Position numbers and translations under genes: made by a program. 64,000 bases of DNA from Modestobacter roseus (GTDB taxonomy: Bacteria > Actinomycetota > Actinomycetes > Mycobacteriales > Geodermatophilaceae). How positions within the stretch are numbered: the stretch's first letter is position 1; each line of letters opens with the position of its first letter. Positions 8,293 through 16,875 of this stretch are shown here, one piece after another. The stretch lies in assembly GCF_007994135.1 (NCBI RefSeq), contig NZ_VLKF01000001.1, positions 4,402,001 to 4,466,000 on the forward strand. Reading direction: 5' to 3'. The notes beneath the pieces were generated by a model that was not told the origin of the DNA, did no database searches, and saw only the letters and a list, made by a program, of their open reading frames with translations.

Positions 8293-9411
8293 GTGGCCTG
8301 GGCCGCGCTCTCCGAGCTCGTGCCGTACTACCCGCTGTACGCACTGCTCTTCCTCGACACCGGGCTGTCCGGCGCCCAGATCAGCCTGCTGTTCGCGGTC
8401 TGGTCGGTCACCGCCCTGCTCACCGAGGTGCCGGCCGGTGCACTGGCCGACCGGTGGTCGCGGCGCGGGGTGCTCGTGCTGGGTGGCGTGCTGCAGGCGG
8501 CCGGCTTCGTCGTCTGGACGGCGGCGCCGGGGTTCCGGGCCTTCCTCGTCGGTTTCGTGGTGTGGGGCGTGGCCGGCGCGCTCTGGTCGGGCGCCGCCGA
8601 GGCCCTGGTCTACGACGGGCTGGCCGCCGTGGGCGCCGAGGAGTCGTTCGCCCGGGTCAACGGGGCGATGACCGCCGCCGAGCTGCTGGTGCAGGTCCCG
8701 ACCGCGGTCGCGGCGGCGCTGCTCTACGCCGCCGGTGGCCACGAGCTGGTCGGCTGGGTCAGCGTCGCCTGCTGCCTGGCCGCCGCCGCCCTGGCGCTGC
8801 GGTTCCCGGAGGCGCCGCGGGCCGAGGACGGGGAGGACCTGCTCGACACCCTGCGGGCCGGTGTCCGGGCCGCCGTGCGCACGCCGGGTCTGCGGGTCGT
8901 GGTGCTGGCGGTGTCGCTCATCGGCGGGCTGGACGCGGTCGAGGAGTACTTCCCGGTGCTGGCCGACGACTGGGGCCTGGAGCCGACGGTCGTGCCCCTC
9001 GCGGTGCTGGCGGTGTCGCTGGTGGGTGCCCTCGGTGCGTGGCTCGCGGGGCGGGCCGGGCGGCTGCCCTCGCCCGCGCTGCTGGGCTCCCTCGTCGCCG
9101 GGGGCGGGCTGCTGTTCCTGGCGGGCGCCTGGGCCCGGCCCGCCGCGCTGGCCGCGGTCGCCCTGTTCTACGGCCTCTACCTGGGCGTGCTCGTCGTGGC
9201 CGAGGCCCGGCTGCAGGAGCGGATCGAGGGGCGGCACCGGGCGACGATCACGTCGGTCGCCGGGCTGGGGGTCGAGCTGGCGGCGCTGGCCGTGTTCGGC
9301 GCGTGGGCGCTCGCCGGCGTCAGCGGTGTCGCCGTGGTGGTGCTCGCGACCGTGCCGCTGGTCGCCGCCGGGCTGCGGCTGCCCGCCCGGGAGCCGGTGG
9401 ACGACGGCTGA
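8293..9411 (+). CDS. MFS transporter
   Basis: An MFS protein of 372 residues from GTG 8293, with the loop 2-3 region ADRWSRRGVLVLGG and about twelve hydrophobic helices; the family exports drugs or small solutes but the substrate is unknown. The 5' end is odd. No ribosome-binding site precedes GTG 8293, whereas a leaderless-type promoter points at ATG 8224 in the same frame, which is followed by a stop at 8236. The residues between (LPLAARPLARL) look like normal protein, so the gene may once have started at 8224, may start at CTG 8257, or may be reinitiated after the mini-ORF. Confidence 0.78.
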   Translation: MAWAALSELVPYYPLYALLFLDTGLSGAQISLLFAVWSVTALLTEVPAGALADRWSRRGVLVLGGVLQAAGFVVWTAAPGFRAFLVGFVVWGVAGALWSGAAEALVYDGLAAVGAEESFARVNGAMTAAELLVQVPTAVAAALLYAAGGHELVGWVSVACCLAAAALALRFPEAPRAEDGEDLLDTLRAGVRAAVRTPGLRVVVLAVSLIGGLDAVEEYFPVLADDWGLEPTVVPLAVLAVSLVGALGAWLAGRAGRLPSPALLGSLVAGGGLLFLAGAWARPAALAAVALFYGLYLGVLVVAEARLQERIEGRHRATITSVAGLGVELAALAVFGAWALAGVSGVAVVVLATVPLVAAGLRLPAREPVDDG

Positions 9412-9522
9412 GTCCGTCCGGTGTGGCACGCTGTCGCCGCTCGTTGCCAGCTGCACCGGGCGGTCCGCAGGTGCGCCGTCGCACTGTCGCGCCGCGCCGG
9501 CCCGCGTCCCCCGGGGGTCCCC

Positions 9523-11067
9523 ATGCCCGACAGGTCCCGTCCCGCCCGCACGTCCGCCGCCGGTCCGCAGGCGCCCGACGCGGCCGACGGCACGGCGGTG
9601 CTCGGCACGTCGGAGGGCGGCTCGCCGCGGCGCAGCGCCGGCCCGCGGGTCAAGCCGCGCAACGGCCTGGACCGGTACTTCGAGATCAGCGCCCGGCGGT
9701 CCACCGTGGGCCGGGAGGTCCGCGGCGGGTTCACCACCTTCTTCACGATGGCCTACATCGTGGTGCTGAACCCGATCATCCTGTCCGGCGTCGACGTGAA
9801 CGGGAACGCGCTGCCCTTCACCGCGGTCGCCGCGACCACCGCCGTCGTCGCCGGCGTGCTGACCATCGCCATGGGCGTGTTCGGCAAGTACCCGCTGGGG
9901 CTGGCCACCGGGCTCGGGATCAACGCCATCGTCGCGGTCTACGCCGCCACCCAGCTGTCCTGGCCGGAGGTCATGGGCCTGGTCGTGCTGGAGGGCCTGC
10001 TGATCGCGGTGCTGGTGCTCACCGGCTTCCGCCGCGCGGTGTTCAACGCCATCCCCACCCAGCTGAAGGTCTCCATCGCCGTCGGCATCGGGTTCTTCCT
10101 CACCATCGTCGGCCTCGCCGACGCCGGCGTGGTCCGGCCCGGGGAGGGCGCGCTGATCAGCTTCGGCGTGGGGGGTCAGCTCGCCGGCTGGCCGCTGCTG
10201 ACCTTCGTCGTCGGCCTGCTGGTCACCAGCGTGCTGGTGGTGCGCCGGACCCGCGGCGCGCTGCTGATCGGCATCGTGGTGACGACCGTGTTCGCGGTGG
10301 TCGTCGAGGCGATCGCCCAGGTCGGGCCGCGCACCGGCGCCGACGGCGCGAGCAACCCGCGGGGCTGGGCGCTGCAGGTGCCCTCCTGGCCGGACTCCTG
10401 GTTCGACCTGCCCGACCTGTCGCTGGTCGGCCAGTTCTCGCTGTTCGGCGGCTTCGACCGGATCGGCGTGGTCGCCGCCCTGCTCATCGTCTTCTCGATC
10501 ATGATCGCGGACTTCTTCGACACCGTCGGCACGGTCACCGCCGTCGGCGCGGAGGGCGACCTGCTGGACTCCGACCGCAACCTGCCGCGTTCCCAGCCGG
10601 TGCTGCTGGTCGACTCGCTCGCCGCCGCCGCGGGTGGGGCCTCCAGCATCTCGTCGAACACCACCTACATCGAGAGCGCGGCCGGGGTCGGCGACGGCGC
10701 GCGCACCGGGCTGGCCAGCGTGGTCACGGGACTGGTCTTCCTGGTCGCGGCCTTCTTCACCCCGCTGGTGCAGGTCGTGCCGTCGGAGGCCGCCGCGCCG
10801 GTGCTGGTGATCGTCGGGGCCATGCTGATCAGCCAGATCCGGGAGCTGGCCTGGGACGACATGGCGCTGGTCATCCCGGCCTTCCTCACCATCGCGCTGA
10901 TGCCGTTCACCTACTCGATCACCATCGGCATCGGCGCCGGCGTCATCAGCTACGTGCTGCTGAGCGTGGTCACCGGCCGGCGGCGCGACGTGCACCCGCT
11001 CATGTGGGTGGTCGCGGCGGTGTTCGTCGTCTACTTCGCGCTCGAGCCGATCCAGCAGCTCCTGTAG
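9523..11067 (+). CDS. NCS2 family (AzgA-like) purine permease
   Basis: The protein has 514 residues from ATG 9523. FTTFFTMAYIVVLNP near the first helix and NTTYIESAAGVGDGARTG in the middle are hallmarks of the AzgA-type branch of the NCS2 family, proton symporters for adenine, guanine or hypoxanthine in the cytoplasmic membrane. About twelve to fourteen hydrophobic segments follow a polar N-terminus of about 60 residues. An upstream GTG (9421) is in frame but would add an arginine-rich stretch with no match to family proteins. No purine-metabolism gene is adjacent. Confidence 0.88.
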   Translation: MPDRSRPARTSAAGPQAPDAADGTAVLGTSEGGSPRRSAGPRVKPRNGLDRYFEISARRSTVGREVRGGFTTFFTMAYIVVLNPIILSGVDVNGNALPFTAVAATTAVVAGVLTIAMGVFGKYPLGLATGLGINAIVAVYAATQLSWPEVMGLVVLEGLLIAVLVLTGFRRAVFNAIPTQLKVSIAVGIGFFLTIVGLADAGVVRPGEGALISFGVGGQLAGWPLLTFVVGLLVTSVLVVRRTRGALLIGIVVTTVFAVVVEAIAQVGPRTGADGASNPRGWALQVPSWPDSWFDLPDLSLVGQFSLFGGFDRIGVVAALLIVFSIMIADFFDTVGTVTAVGAEGDLLDSDRNLPRSQPVLLVDSLAAAAGGASSISSNTTYIESAAGVGDGARTGLASVVTGLVFLVAAFFTPLVQVVPSEAAAPVLVIVGAMLISQIRELAWDDMALVIPAFLTIALMPFTYSITIGIGAGVISYVLLSVVTGRRRDVHPLMWVVAAVFVVYFALEPIQQLL

Positions 11068-11093
11068 CGACGGCCCGGCGGGGGGTCGGGTCG

Positions 11094-11122
11094 TTAGGCA
11101 CGCTTCTCACCTCCGTTACGCT
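11094..11122 (+). promoter_or_regulatory. Promoter for marR-MFS unit
   Basis: TTAGGC, 17 bases, TACGCT; the -10 ends six bases before GTG 11129, a leaderless arrangement. Confidence 0.5.
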
Positions 11123-11128
11123 GGCGAC

Positions 11129-11563
11129 GTGGCTCGGACGACGCTGGACACCGCGGCGCTCGCCCACGACCTGCGGCTGGCCGTCATGCGGTTCTCCCGG
11201 CGGCTGCGCAACCAGCGGGTCGACACCTCGGTGACGCTGACCCACCTGGCCGCCCTGTCGACGCTGAAGCGGCACGGTGCGATGAGCCCGGGCGAGCTGG
11301 CGGCGCACGAGCGGGTGCAGCCGCCGTCGATGACCCGGGTGGTCGTCGCGCTGGAGGGCAAGGGCCTGGTCACCCGCACCCCGCACCCCACCGACGGGCG
11401 GCAGGTGGTCATCGACCTCACGCCGGCGGCGGAGGTGCTGCTCGACGAGGAGGTGCGGGCCCGGGAGGCGTGGCTGACCGGGCAGCTCCAGGAGCTGACC
11501 GCCGAGGAGCGCGCCACGCTGCGCGAGGCGGCGGCGATCATGGACAAGCTCGCCAGTGGGTGA
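11129..11563 (+). CDS. MarR family transcriptional regulator
   Basis: The protein has 144 residues with a winged helix-turn-helix: LAAHERVQPPSMTRVV is the recognition helix region and LVTRTPHPTDGRQVVIDLT the wing, as in MarR/SlyA proteins that act as dimers on operator DNA and respond to phenolic or drug ligands. GTG 11129 is preceded by a leaderless promoter. Its stop overlaps the start of the MFS gene by four bases (GTGA), so it very probably regulates that pump. No palindromic operator was obvious by eye. Confidence 0.88.
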   Translation: MARTTLDTAALAHDLRLAVMRFSRRLRNQRVDTSVTLTHLAALSTLKRHGAMSPGELAAHERVQPPSMTRVVVALEGKGLVTRTPHPTDGRQVVIDLTPAAEVLLDEEVRAREAWLTGQLQELTAEERATLREAAAIMDKLASG

Positions 11564-12981
11564 CCTCCACGCCTGAGGCAGCCGCACCGGGACGGGCGGG
11601 GATGTTCGCGGCCCTCCGGGTCCGCAACTTCCGGCTGTACGCCTCGGCGAACCTGGTCAGCCTCACCGGCACCTGGATGCAGCGGATCGGCCAGGACTGG
11701 CTGGTCCTGCAGCTGTCCGGGGGCAGCGGCGTGGCCTTGGGCATCACCACCGCGCTCCAGTTCGCCCCGACCCTGCTGTTCAGCTTCTACGGCGGGGTGC
11801 TGGCCGACCGGTACGACAAGCGCCGGGTCCTGACGATGACGCAGTCGGTCATGGGGGTGCTGGCCCTCGGGCTCGGCCTGCTGGTGGTCACCGACGCGAT
11901 CGCGCTCTGGCACGTGTACCTGCTGGCCGCCGCGCTCGGCGTCGCCTCGTCGCTGGACATGCCGGTCCGCCAGTCCTTCGTCTCGGAGATGGTCGGCCCC
12001 GACCGGCTGGCCAACGCGGTCAGCCTGAACTCCACCGTCTTCAACGGCGCCCGGCTGGTCGGGCCTGCGCTGGCCGGCACGCTCATCGGCGTCTCCGGCG
12101 GCGACACCGGGCCGGCGTTCCTGGTCAACGCCGCGAGCTTCGCGGTGACCATCACCGCGCTGCTGGCGATGCGCGGCAGCGAACTGCACCGCAGCCGCCC
12201 GGTGGCCCGGTCCCGCGGGCAGCTCCGCGAGGCGCTGGGCTACACCCGGCGCCACCCCGACCTGGTGCTGGCCATGGCGCTGGCCTTCGTGGCCGGCACC
12301 TTCGGCTTCAACACCCAGATCACCATCGCGCTGATGGCCCGGGAGGAGTACGGCCTCGGAGCGACTGCCTTCGGGTTCCTGTCCACCTGCTACGCCGTCG
12401 GCTCGCTGTCCGGGGCGCTGCTGTCCACCCGGCGCAGCACCCGGCCGCTGCAGCGGTTCCTGGTCGTCTCCGCGGGCGCGTTCGGCGTGCTCCTCGTCGT
12501 GGCCGGGCTGATGCCGAACGAGGCGTCGTTCGCGGTCGCGCTGGTGCCGACGGGTGCCGCCGCGCTGGTGTTCAGCGTCGCCTGCAACAGCTTCGTGCAG
12601 CTCGGCGTCGCGCCGGAGATGCGGGGCCGGGTGCTGGCGCTGTACTTCACCTGCTTCATGGGCGGCACCCCGCTGGGAGCGCCGGTGATCGGCTGGGTGT
12701 CCGAGCACCTGGGGGCCCGCTGGGGGTTCATCGCCGGCGGGCTGGCCTGCGCCACGGCCGCCGTGGTCGCCGCTGCGCTGCTCGCCCGTGGCCGGCGGGT
12801 GCGGTTGGAGCTGCACGTCCGGCCGCCGCGGGCGCAGCTGCACGTCGCCGCCCGGCCGCCGGTGCCCGCGGCGGCGGCCGCGCTGGTCGATGCCGCCGAC
12901 GGGGAGGTGCCGGGGGAGCAGGTGGCGCGGGACCCGGACCCGCACGCGGACCCGGGACGATCAGCTCACCGGCTGCGCTGA
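11560..12981 (+). CDS. MFS transporter, EntS/multidrug-type
   Basis: The protein has 473 residues. FRLYASANLVSLTGTWMQRI at the N-terminus and ADRYDKRRVL in the 2-3 loop are typical of the MFS branch annotated as enterobactin/multidrug exporters (about twelve helices). The last 60 residues are a Pro/Arg/His-rich cytoplasmic tail of no known function. GTG 11560 overlaps the marR stop by four bases; ATG 11602, with GGGCGGGG upstream, is an alternative start. A role in efflux under MarR control is inferred. Confidence 0.83.
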   Translation: MTSTPEAAAPGRAGMFAALRVRNFRLYASANLVSLTGTWMQRIGQDWLVLQLSGGSGVALGITTALQFAPTLLFSFYGGVLADRYDKRRVLTMTQSVMGVLALGLGLLVVTDAIALWHVYLLAAALGVASSLDMPVRQSFVSEMVGPDRLANAVSLNSTVFNGARLVGPALAGTLIGVSGGDTGPAFLVNAASFAVTITALLAMRGSELHRSRPVARSRGQLREALGYTRRHPDLVLAMALAFVAGTFGFNTQITIALMAREEYGLGATAFGFLSTCYAVGSLSGALLSTRRSTRPLQRFLVVSAGAFGVLLVVAGLMPNEASFAVALVPTGAAALVFSVACNSFVQLGVAPEMRGRVLALYFTCFMGGTPLGAPVIGWVSEHLGARWGFIAGGLACATAAVVAAALLARGRRVRLELHVRPPRAQLHVAARPPVPAAAAALVDAADGEVPGEQVARDPDPHADPGRSAHRLR

Positions 12982-12991
12982 CGTCGTCACG

Positions 12992-13020
12992 TTGTGGTCT
13001 TGATGACAGCGTCGTACCGT
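12992..13020 (+). promoter_or_regulatory. Promoter with -35 TTGTGG and -10 TACCGT, leaderless start at 13027
   Basis: TTGTGG, exactly 17 bases, TACCGT, six bases, GTG 13027. This is the clearest leaderless promoter in the window and it excludes the longer in-frame starts at 12994 and 13003. Confidence 0.6.
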
Positions 13021-13026
13021 TTCCTC

Positions 13027-13548
13027 GTGCCGTCGGGAGGGTCGGGCTCTGCAGACGTCGGGACGACGCTGATGCGCCTCGGCGTGCTCACCGTGCTCCT
13101 CGCCGTCGCGGTGCTGGTGATCCTGCTGCTCGTCCGCTGGGCGACCGGGGAGCTGGAGCACCGCCGAGCGGCCCGCCGCCGCGCCGAGGCCCGGGCCCTG
13201 GCCCGTCGGACCGCACCGCCGCGGCCGCCCACCCGGCGCCCCGCCACCCATCCGGCCGGTCGCCGTGTCGGGCCGCCGACCGATCCGAACCTGCCCGCGC
13301 GCCGGCCGCTGGAGGCCGTCGCCGCCGACGTCCGGCGGCTCACGCGCGAGCTGGCGATGGTGCCCGGGGGGATGCCGATGGCCCGCCGGCGTGGGCTGCT
13401 GGCCGCCTACGACGACGTGCTCGTCGAGGCGGCCGCCCTGCTGCAGGTCGACCACCGGCTGACCGAGGTGCCACCGGAGCACCGCGAGCTGGAACGGATC
13501 CGGCTGATCGGCTCCCTGGAGGCCGCCGGGCTGGTGGTGGGTCGCTGA
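13027..13548 (+). CDS. Hypothetical single-pass membrane protein
   Basis: The protein has 173 residues. One transmembrane helix (about residues 17-38) is followed by a strongly basic Arg/Ala/Pro linker and a helical C-terminal domain of about 80 residues (RRGLLAAYDDVLVEAAALLQ). No family is recognised. The helical region is like those of small actinobacterial proteins sometimes placed near RNA-handling genes. It is coupled to the downstream 2H phosphodiesterase, whose CTG start overlaps this stop. Confidence 0.7.
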   Translation: MPSGGSGSADVGTTLMRLGVLTVLLAVAVLVILLLVRWATGELEHRRAARRRAEARALARRTAPPRPPTRRPATHPAGRRVGPPTDPNLPARRPLEAVAADVRRLTRELAMVPGGMPMARRRGLLAAYDDVLVEAAALLQVDHRLTEVPPEHRELERIRLIGSLEAAGLVVGR

Positions 13549-14123
13549 CCCGCCCGGACGCCGACGGCTCGGCGGGCCGGCTGTTCCTCGCCGTCGACCC
13601 GGCGCCGGACGCCGTCGCGGAGCTCGACCGCGCGCTGCAGCCGCTGCGCCAGGCCCCGGGCGCTCCCCGCTGGAGCCCGCTGGACCGCTGGCACCTCACC
13701 CTGCTGTTCCTCGACCAGGTGCCCGGGGTGCGGCTGACGCCGCTGCTCGACGCGGTCGGGCCCGCCGTCGGCGCGGCGCCGCCGATGTCGCTGGCGATGG
13801 CCGAGGGCGGCCGGTTCGGGTCGCGGCGCCGCCCCACCGTCTGCTGGGTCGGCGTCACCGGCGACGTCGCGCCGCTCACCGCGCTGGCCGACCGGCTGGC
13901 CACCGCCGCCCGCGGCGTCGGCCTGCCCGTCGAGGACCGGCCCTTCCGGCCGCACCTGACGGTGGGCCGGTGGCGCCGCGGGCAGCCCGCCGACGGCGAC
14001 CTGCCCGACCGGCTGCAGGGGCACCGGGGGCCGTCGTGGCCGGTGACCGAGGTGGTGCTGTGCCGCAGCCACCTCGGCCCGGTGCCGCGCTACGAGCGGG
14101 TCACCGCCTGGCCGGTGGGCTGA
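13545..14123 (+). CDS. thpR: RNA 2',3'-cyclic phosphodiesterase (2H family), CTG start
   Basis: The protein has 192 residues with the two catalytic HxTx motifs of the 2H superfamily, HLTL near residue 50 and HLTV near 138, the spacing expected for ThpR/LigT enzymes that open 2',3'-cyclic phosphates at RNA ends. The sequence GRLFLAVDP before the first motif is the usual first beta strand, so translation must begin upstream of it. No ATG or GTG in that frame precedes it for many codons; CTG 13545 overlaps the previous stop as CTGA and is the best start. A GTG at 13719 would delete the first catalytic motif. The purine-rich GGTGGTGGG upstream is a weak ribosome-binding site. Confidence 0.82.
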   Translation: MTRPDADGSAGRLFLAVDPAPDAVAELDRALQPLRQAPGAPRWSPLDRWHLTLLFLDQVPGVRLTPLLDAVGPAVGAAPPMSLAMAEGGRFGSRRRPTVCWVGVTGDVAPLTALADRLATAARGVGLPVEDRPFRPHLTVGRWRRGQPADGDLPDRLQGHRGPSWPVTEVVLCRSHLGPVPRYERVTAWPVG

Positions 14124-14147
14124 CCCGCGTGCCGCACCGTGGCCGGC

Positions 14148-15115
14148 TCACCACGCGTACTCCATCGGGGCGGCCTGCTTGCCGGGGAACAGCTCGTCCA
14201 GCCGGTCGAGCTGAGCCTGCTCCAGGGTGATCGAGGTGGCACCCAGGGAGCCCTCGAACTGCGCCATCGTGCGCGGACCGATGATCGGCGCGGTCACCCC
14301 CGGGCGGGTCAGCAGCCACGCGATGCCGACGTCGGCCGGCGCCAGCCCCACTCCGCGCAGGCGTCCTCGTACGCCTGGACGGCGGGCCGGTGCTGCTCCA
14401 GCCGCTGCTGGGCCGCCTCGGCGCTGCGCCGGTCCCCGTCGGCCTTGGCCAGCACCCCGGCCAGCAGGCCGCCCTGCAACGGGCTCCACGGGATGATGCC
14501 GATGCCGTAGTGCTGGGCGGCCGGGAGCACCTCCAGCTCGATGTCCCGGACCAGCAGGTTGTAGATGGACTGCTCGCTCACCAACCCGGTGAAGTGCCGC
14601 GCGCGGGCGGACTCGCTGGCCGCGGCGAGCTGCCAGCCGGCGTGGTTGGACGAGCCGACGTAGAGCACCTTGCCCTGGGCGACGAGCGTCTCGCAGGCCT
14701 GCCAGATCTCGTCCCACGGCGTGGCCGGGTCGGAGTGGTGGAACTGGTAGAGGTCGATCCAGTCGGTCTGCAGCCGACGCAGCGACGCCTCGCAGGCCCG
14801 GACGATGTTGCGGGCGGACAGGAACGTGTCGTTGGGCCAGTCGGTCATGCCGCCGTAGACCTTGGTGGCCAGCACGGTGCGGTCCCGGCGCTCTCCGCCC
14901 TGCGCGAACCAGGTGCCCAGCACCTCCTCGGTGCGGCCCTTGCCGGCGTCGAAGCCGTAGACGTTCGCGGTGTCGAAGAAGTTCACGCCTTCGGTGTGGG
15001 CGCGGTCCATGATCGCGTGGCTGTCCTCCTCGGAGGTCTTCCAGCCGAAGTTCATCGTGCCCAGGCACAGCCGGGAGACGGAGAGGCCGCTGCGGCCGAG
15101 GTGGGTCTGGTCCAT
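14148..15115 (-). pseudogene. Aldo/keto reductase broken by a one-base frameshift
   Basis: From ATG 15115 the frame encodes a typical AKR: Asp and Tyr in FFDTANVYG, Lys in LATKVYGG, His in YQFHHSD, and GIGIIPWSPLQGGLL. After YEDACAEWG the frame is lost, and the remaining 65 or so residues (LAPADVGIAWLLTRPGVTAP onward, with the NADP-binding IIGPRTMAQFE) continue in another frame to the stop at 14148. Adding one G (one C on the plus strand) to the four-C run at 14346-14349 restores a single 322-residue reading frame. This could be a true pseudogene or a sequencing error. Without the C-terminus, cofactor binding would be lost. A NADPH-dependent carbonyl reductase role is expected for the family. 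Confidence 0.85.
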
Positions 15116-15122
15116 GCCGTCG

Positions 15123-15135
15123 AGCCTGGCACCCT
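15123..15135. promoter_or_regulatory. Back-to-back -10 elements for the AKR gene and the thioesterase gene
   Basis: CAGGCT (minus, 15128-15123) ends seven bases before ATG 15115, and CACCCT (plus, 15130-15135) ends seven bases before GTG 15143. Both genes would be leaderless and their promoters adjoin. Confidence 0.35.
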
Positions 15136-15142
15136 GTCCGGC

Positions 15143-15967
15143 GTGCCGCAGACCGACCAGCCCGCCAGCGCCTTCGACACCGCCACCGCCGTCACCCGGA
15201 CCGAGGGCGGCGTCCTCACCACCGAGCTCGACCCCGGCTGGGACGTCGGCGGCGGGATCCTGAACGGCGGCTACCTGCTCTCGATCGCCGCCCGGGCCGC
15301 GGTGCTCGAGTCGCCGCACCCGCACCCGGTGGCGCTGTCGGCCAGCTACCTGCGCGCGCCCGCGGCCGGGCGGGCCTCGCTCACCGTCGTCCCCGGGCCG
15401 GCCGGGCGCACCCTGGCGCACAGCCAGGTGGTGCTCGCCGACGACGCCGGGCCGGCCATCACCGTGCAGGCGACGACGGCGGTCCTGGGCGACGAGCCGT
15501 CGGCGGTGGCCGCGGTGCCGCCTGCGGTGGCCCCGGTCGGGCAGTGCCTGTCGATCGCCGAGCACGCACACCTGGCGCCGCCGGAGATCCAGGTGCCGGG
15601 GCTGGTCCGGCGGATCGACGTCCGGCTGGACCCGGCGAGCGCCGGGTGGGCGCTGGGACAGCCGGGGGAGGAGCCGGTGCTGCGGGCGTGGCTGCGCTTC
15701 ACCGACGAACGCGAGCCGGACCCGCTGGCGCTGGTCGCCTTCGCCGACGCGCTGCCGCCCACCAGCTGGGCGCTGGGCCGGTTCGGCTGGGCGCCGACGG
15801 TGCAGCTCCAGGTGCTCGTGCGCGCGCTGCCGGCGCCGGGCTGGTGCCTGGTGGAGGCCCGCGCCGGCGAGATCGCCGGTGGCTGGCTGGACGAGGACTA
15901 CCGGATCTGGGACTCCACCGGCCGGCTGGTCGCGCAGAGCCGGCAGCTCGCCCGCGCCCCTCGCTGA
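15143..15967 (+). CDS. Acyl-CoA thioesterase-like protein (double HotDog, TesB/4HBT_3 type)
   Basis: The protein has 274 residues. LDPGWDVGGGILNGGYLLSI near the start and WALGRFGWAPTVQLQVLVRA in the second half fit a tandem HotDog fold as in TesB-like thioesterases of actinobacteria. These hydrolyse medium- or long-chain acyl-CoA. No exported or membrane segment is seen. It is divergent from the broken AKR gene and convergent with the alpha/beta hydrolase. GTG 15143 is the likely start, with a leaderless -10 seven bases upstream. Confidence 0.8.
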   Translation: MPQTDQPASAFDTATAVTRTEGGVLTTELDPGWDVGGGILNGGYLLSIAARAAVLESPHPHPVALSASYLRAPAAGRASLTVVPGPAGRTLAHSQVVLADDAGPAITVQATTAVLGDEPSAVAAVPPAVAPVGQCLSIAEHAHLAPPEIQVPGLVRRIDVRLDPASAGWALGQPGEEPVLRAWLRFTDEREPDPLALVAFADALPPTSWALGRFGWAPTVQLQVLVRALPAPGWCLVEARAGEIAGGWLDEDYRIWDSTGRLVAQSRQLARAPR

Positions 15968-15992
15968 CGCCCGGGACAGGTCGGTCCGGGAA

Positions 15993-16808
15993 TCACCCCG
16001 GCGCGTGGCGGTCCAGGAAGGGCACCAGCACGTCCCGTAGGGCACCCGGATGGGTGAGCGCCACGTCGTGCCCGGCGCCGGGGATCGTCACCTGCTCGGC
16101 GTGCGGCAGCCAGCCGCGTACCAGCGCATCGACCCCCTCGAAGAGCGGACCGTGCTCGCTGCCCGCGACGTGCAGCACCGGGCAGCGCACCTGGGCGGCG
16201 GTACCCGCGTCGAACCGCCAGCCGAGCAGCGCCGGGACGTCGACGTCGAAGAACGTGGCGCTGTCGGCCAGCGCCCGCGCCGCGCTGCCGGGGGCGGTGC
16301 CGTCGAGCAGCTCGCGCCAGTGCGGCCCCGTCGTCCGGGTGAGGAAGCGGTCGGCCGCCTCCGCCGCCCCGCGGGCCTGCCGGTCGCTGCGCACCTCGGC
16401 GTTCGCGGCGCGGAACGCGGCGTCCCGGGCGCCGTGCACCGGCGGCGGTTCCACCAGCGTGAGGGTGCGGACCGTGCCCGGGTGGTCGACCGCCAGCTGC
16501 AGGGCCACCGCGGCGCTGTAGGAGACCCCGAGGACGTGCGCGCTGCCGATGCCGAGTGCCGCGAGCAGCCCGGCGCAGTCCGCGGCGTCCCGCGCGACCG
16601 AGCCGGGGAGCGGAGCCGGGCTGCTGCCGCCGTACCCGCGCCGGTGGTGGTGGACCACCCGGAAGCGGTGCTGCAGCCGCTCGGCCAGCGGCAGCAGCTC
16701 GTCCGCGACCAGCGCGGTCGGCACCAGGGCAACGGGTTCACCGGCGCCGAGCACGGCCGTCGCCAGCTCCGCGCCGTCGACGGCGACCGGCACCATCGGC
16801 CCGAGCAC
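15993..16808 (-). CDS. Alpha/beta hydrolase
   Basis: The protein has 271 residues with the alpha/beta hydrolase fold: oxyanion region HHHRRGYGGSSP, nucleophile elbow LGVSYSAAVAL (Ser in G-x-S-x-S) and catalytic His in GAGHDVAL near the C-terminus; the acid is probably in the VLHVAGSEHGPL segment. The substrate is unknown. GTG 16808 is preferred over ATG 16796 because GAGGAT ends six bases upstream (leaderless). It sits after the six-gene ABC unit on the same strand but has its own promoter. Confidence 0.82.
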   Translation of the reverse strand: MLGPMVPVAVDGAELATAVLGAGEPVALVPTALVADELLPLAERLQHRFRVVHHHRRGYGGSSPAPLPGSVARDAADCAGLLAALGIGSAHVLGVSYSAAVALQLAVDHPGTVRTLTLVEPPPVHGARDAAFRAANAEVRSDRQARGAAEAADRFLTRTTGPHWRELLDGTAPGSAARALADSATFFDVDVPALLGWRFDAGTAAQVRCPVLHVAGSEHGPLFEGVDALVRGWLPHAEQVTIPGAGHDVALTHPGALRDVLVPFLDRHAPG

Positions 16809-16814
16809 GCGGCG

Positions 16815-16820
16815 ATCCTC
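16815..16820 (-). promoter_or_regulatory. -10 element for leaderless start at 16808
   Basis: GAGGAT, six-base spacer, GTG; the same hexamer and spacing occurs before the SMP-30 gene at 60040. Confidence 0.45.
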
Positions 16821-16875
16821 GCGCACCGGCGGGCCGGCGGCCAGGTGCCCGGGCGCGGCTCGTGCGGCCGGGACC

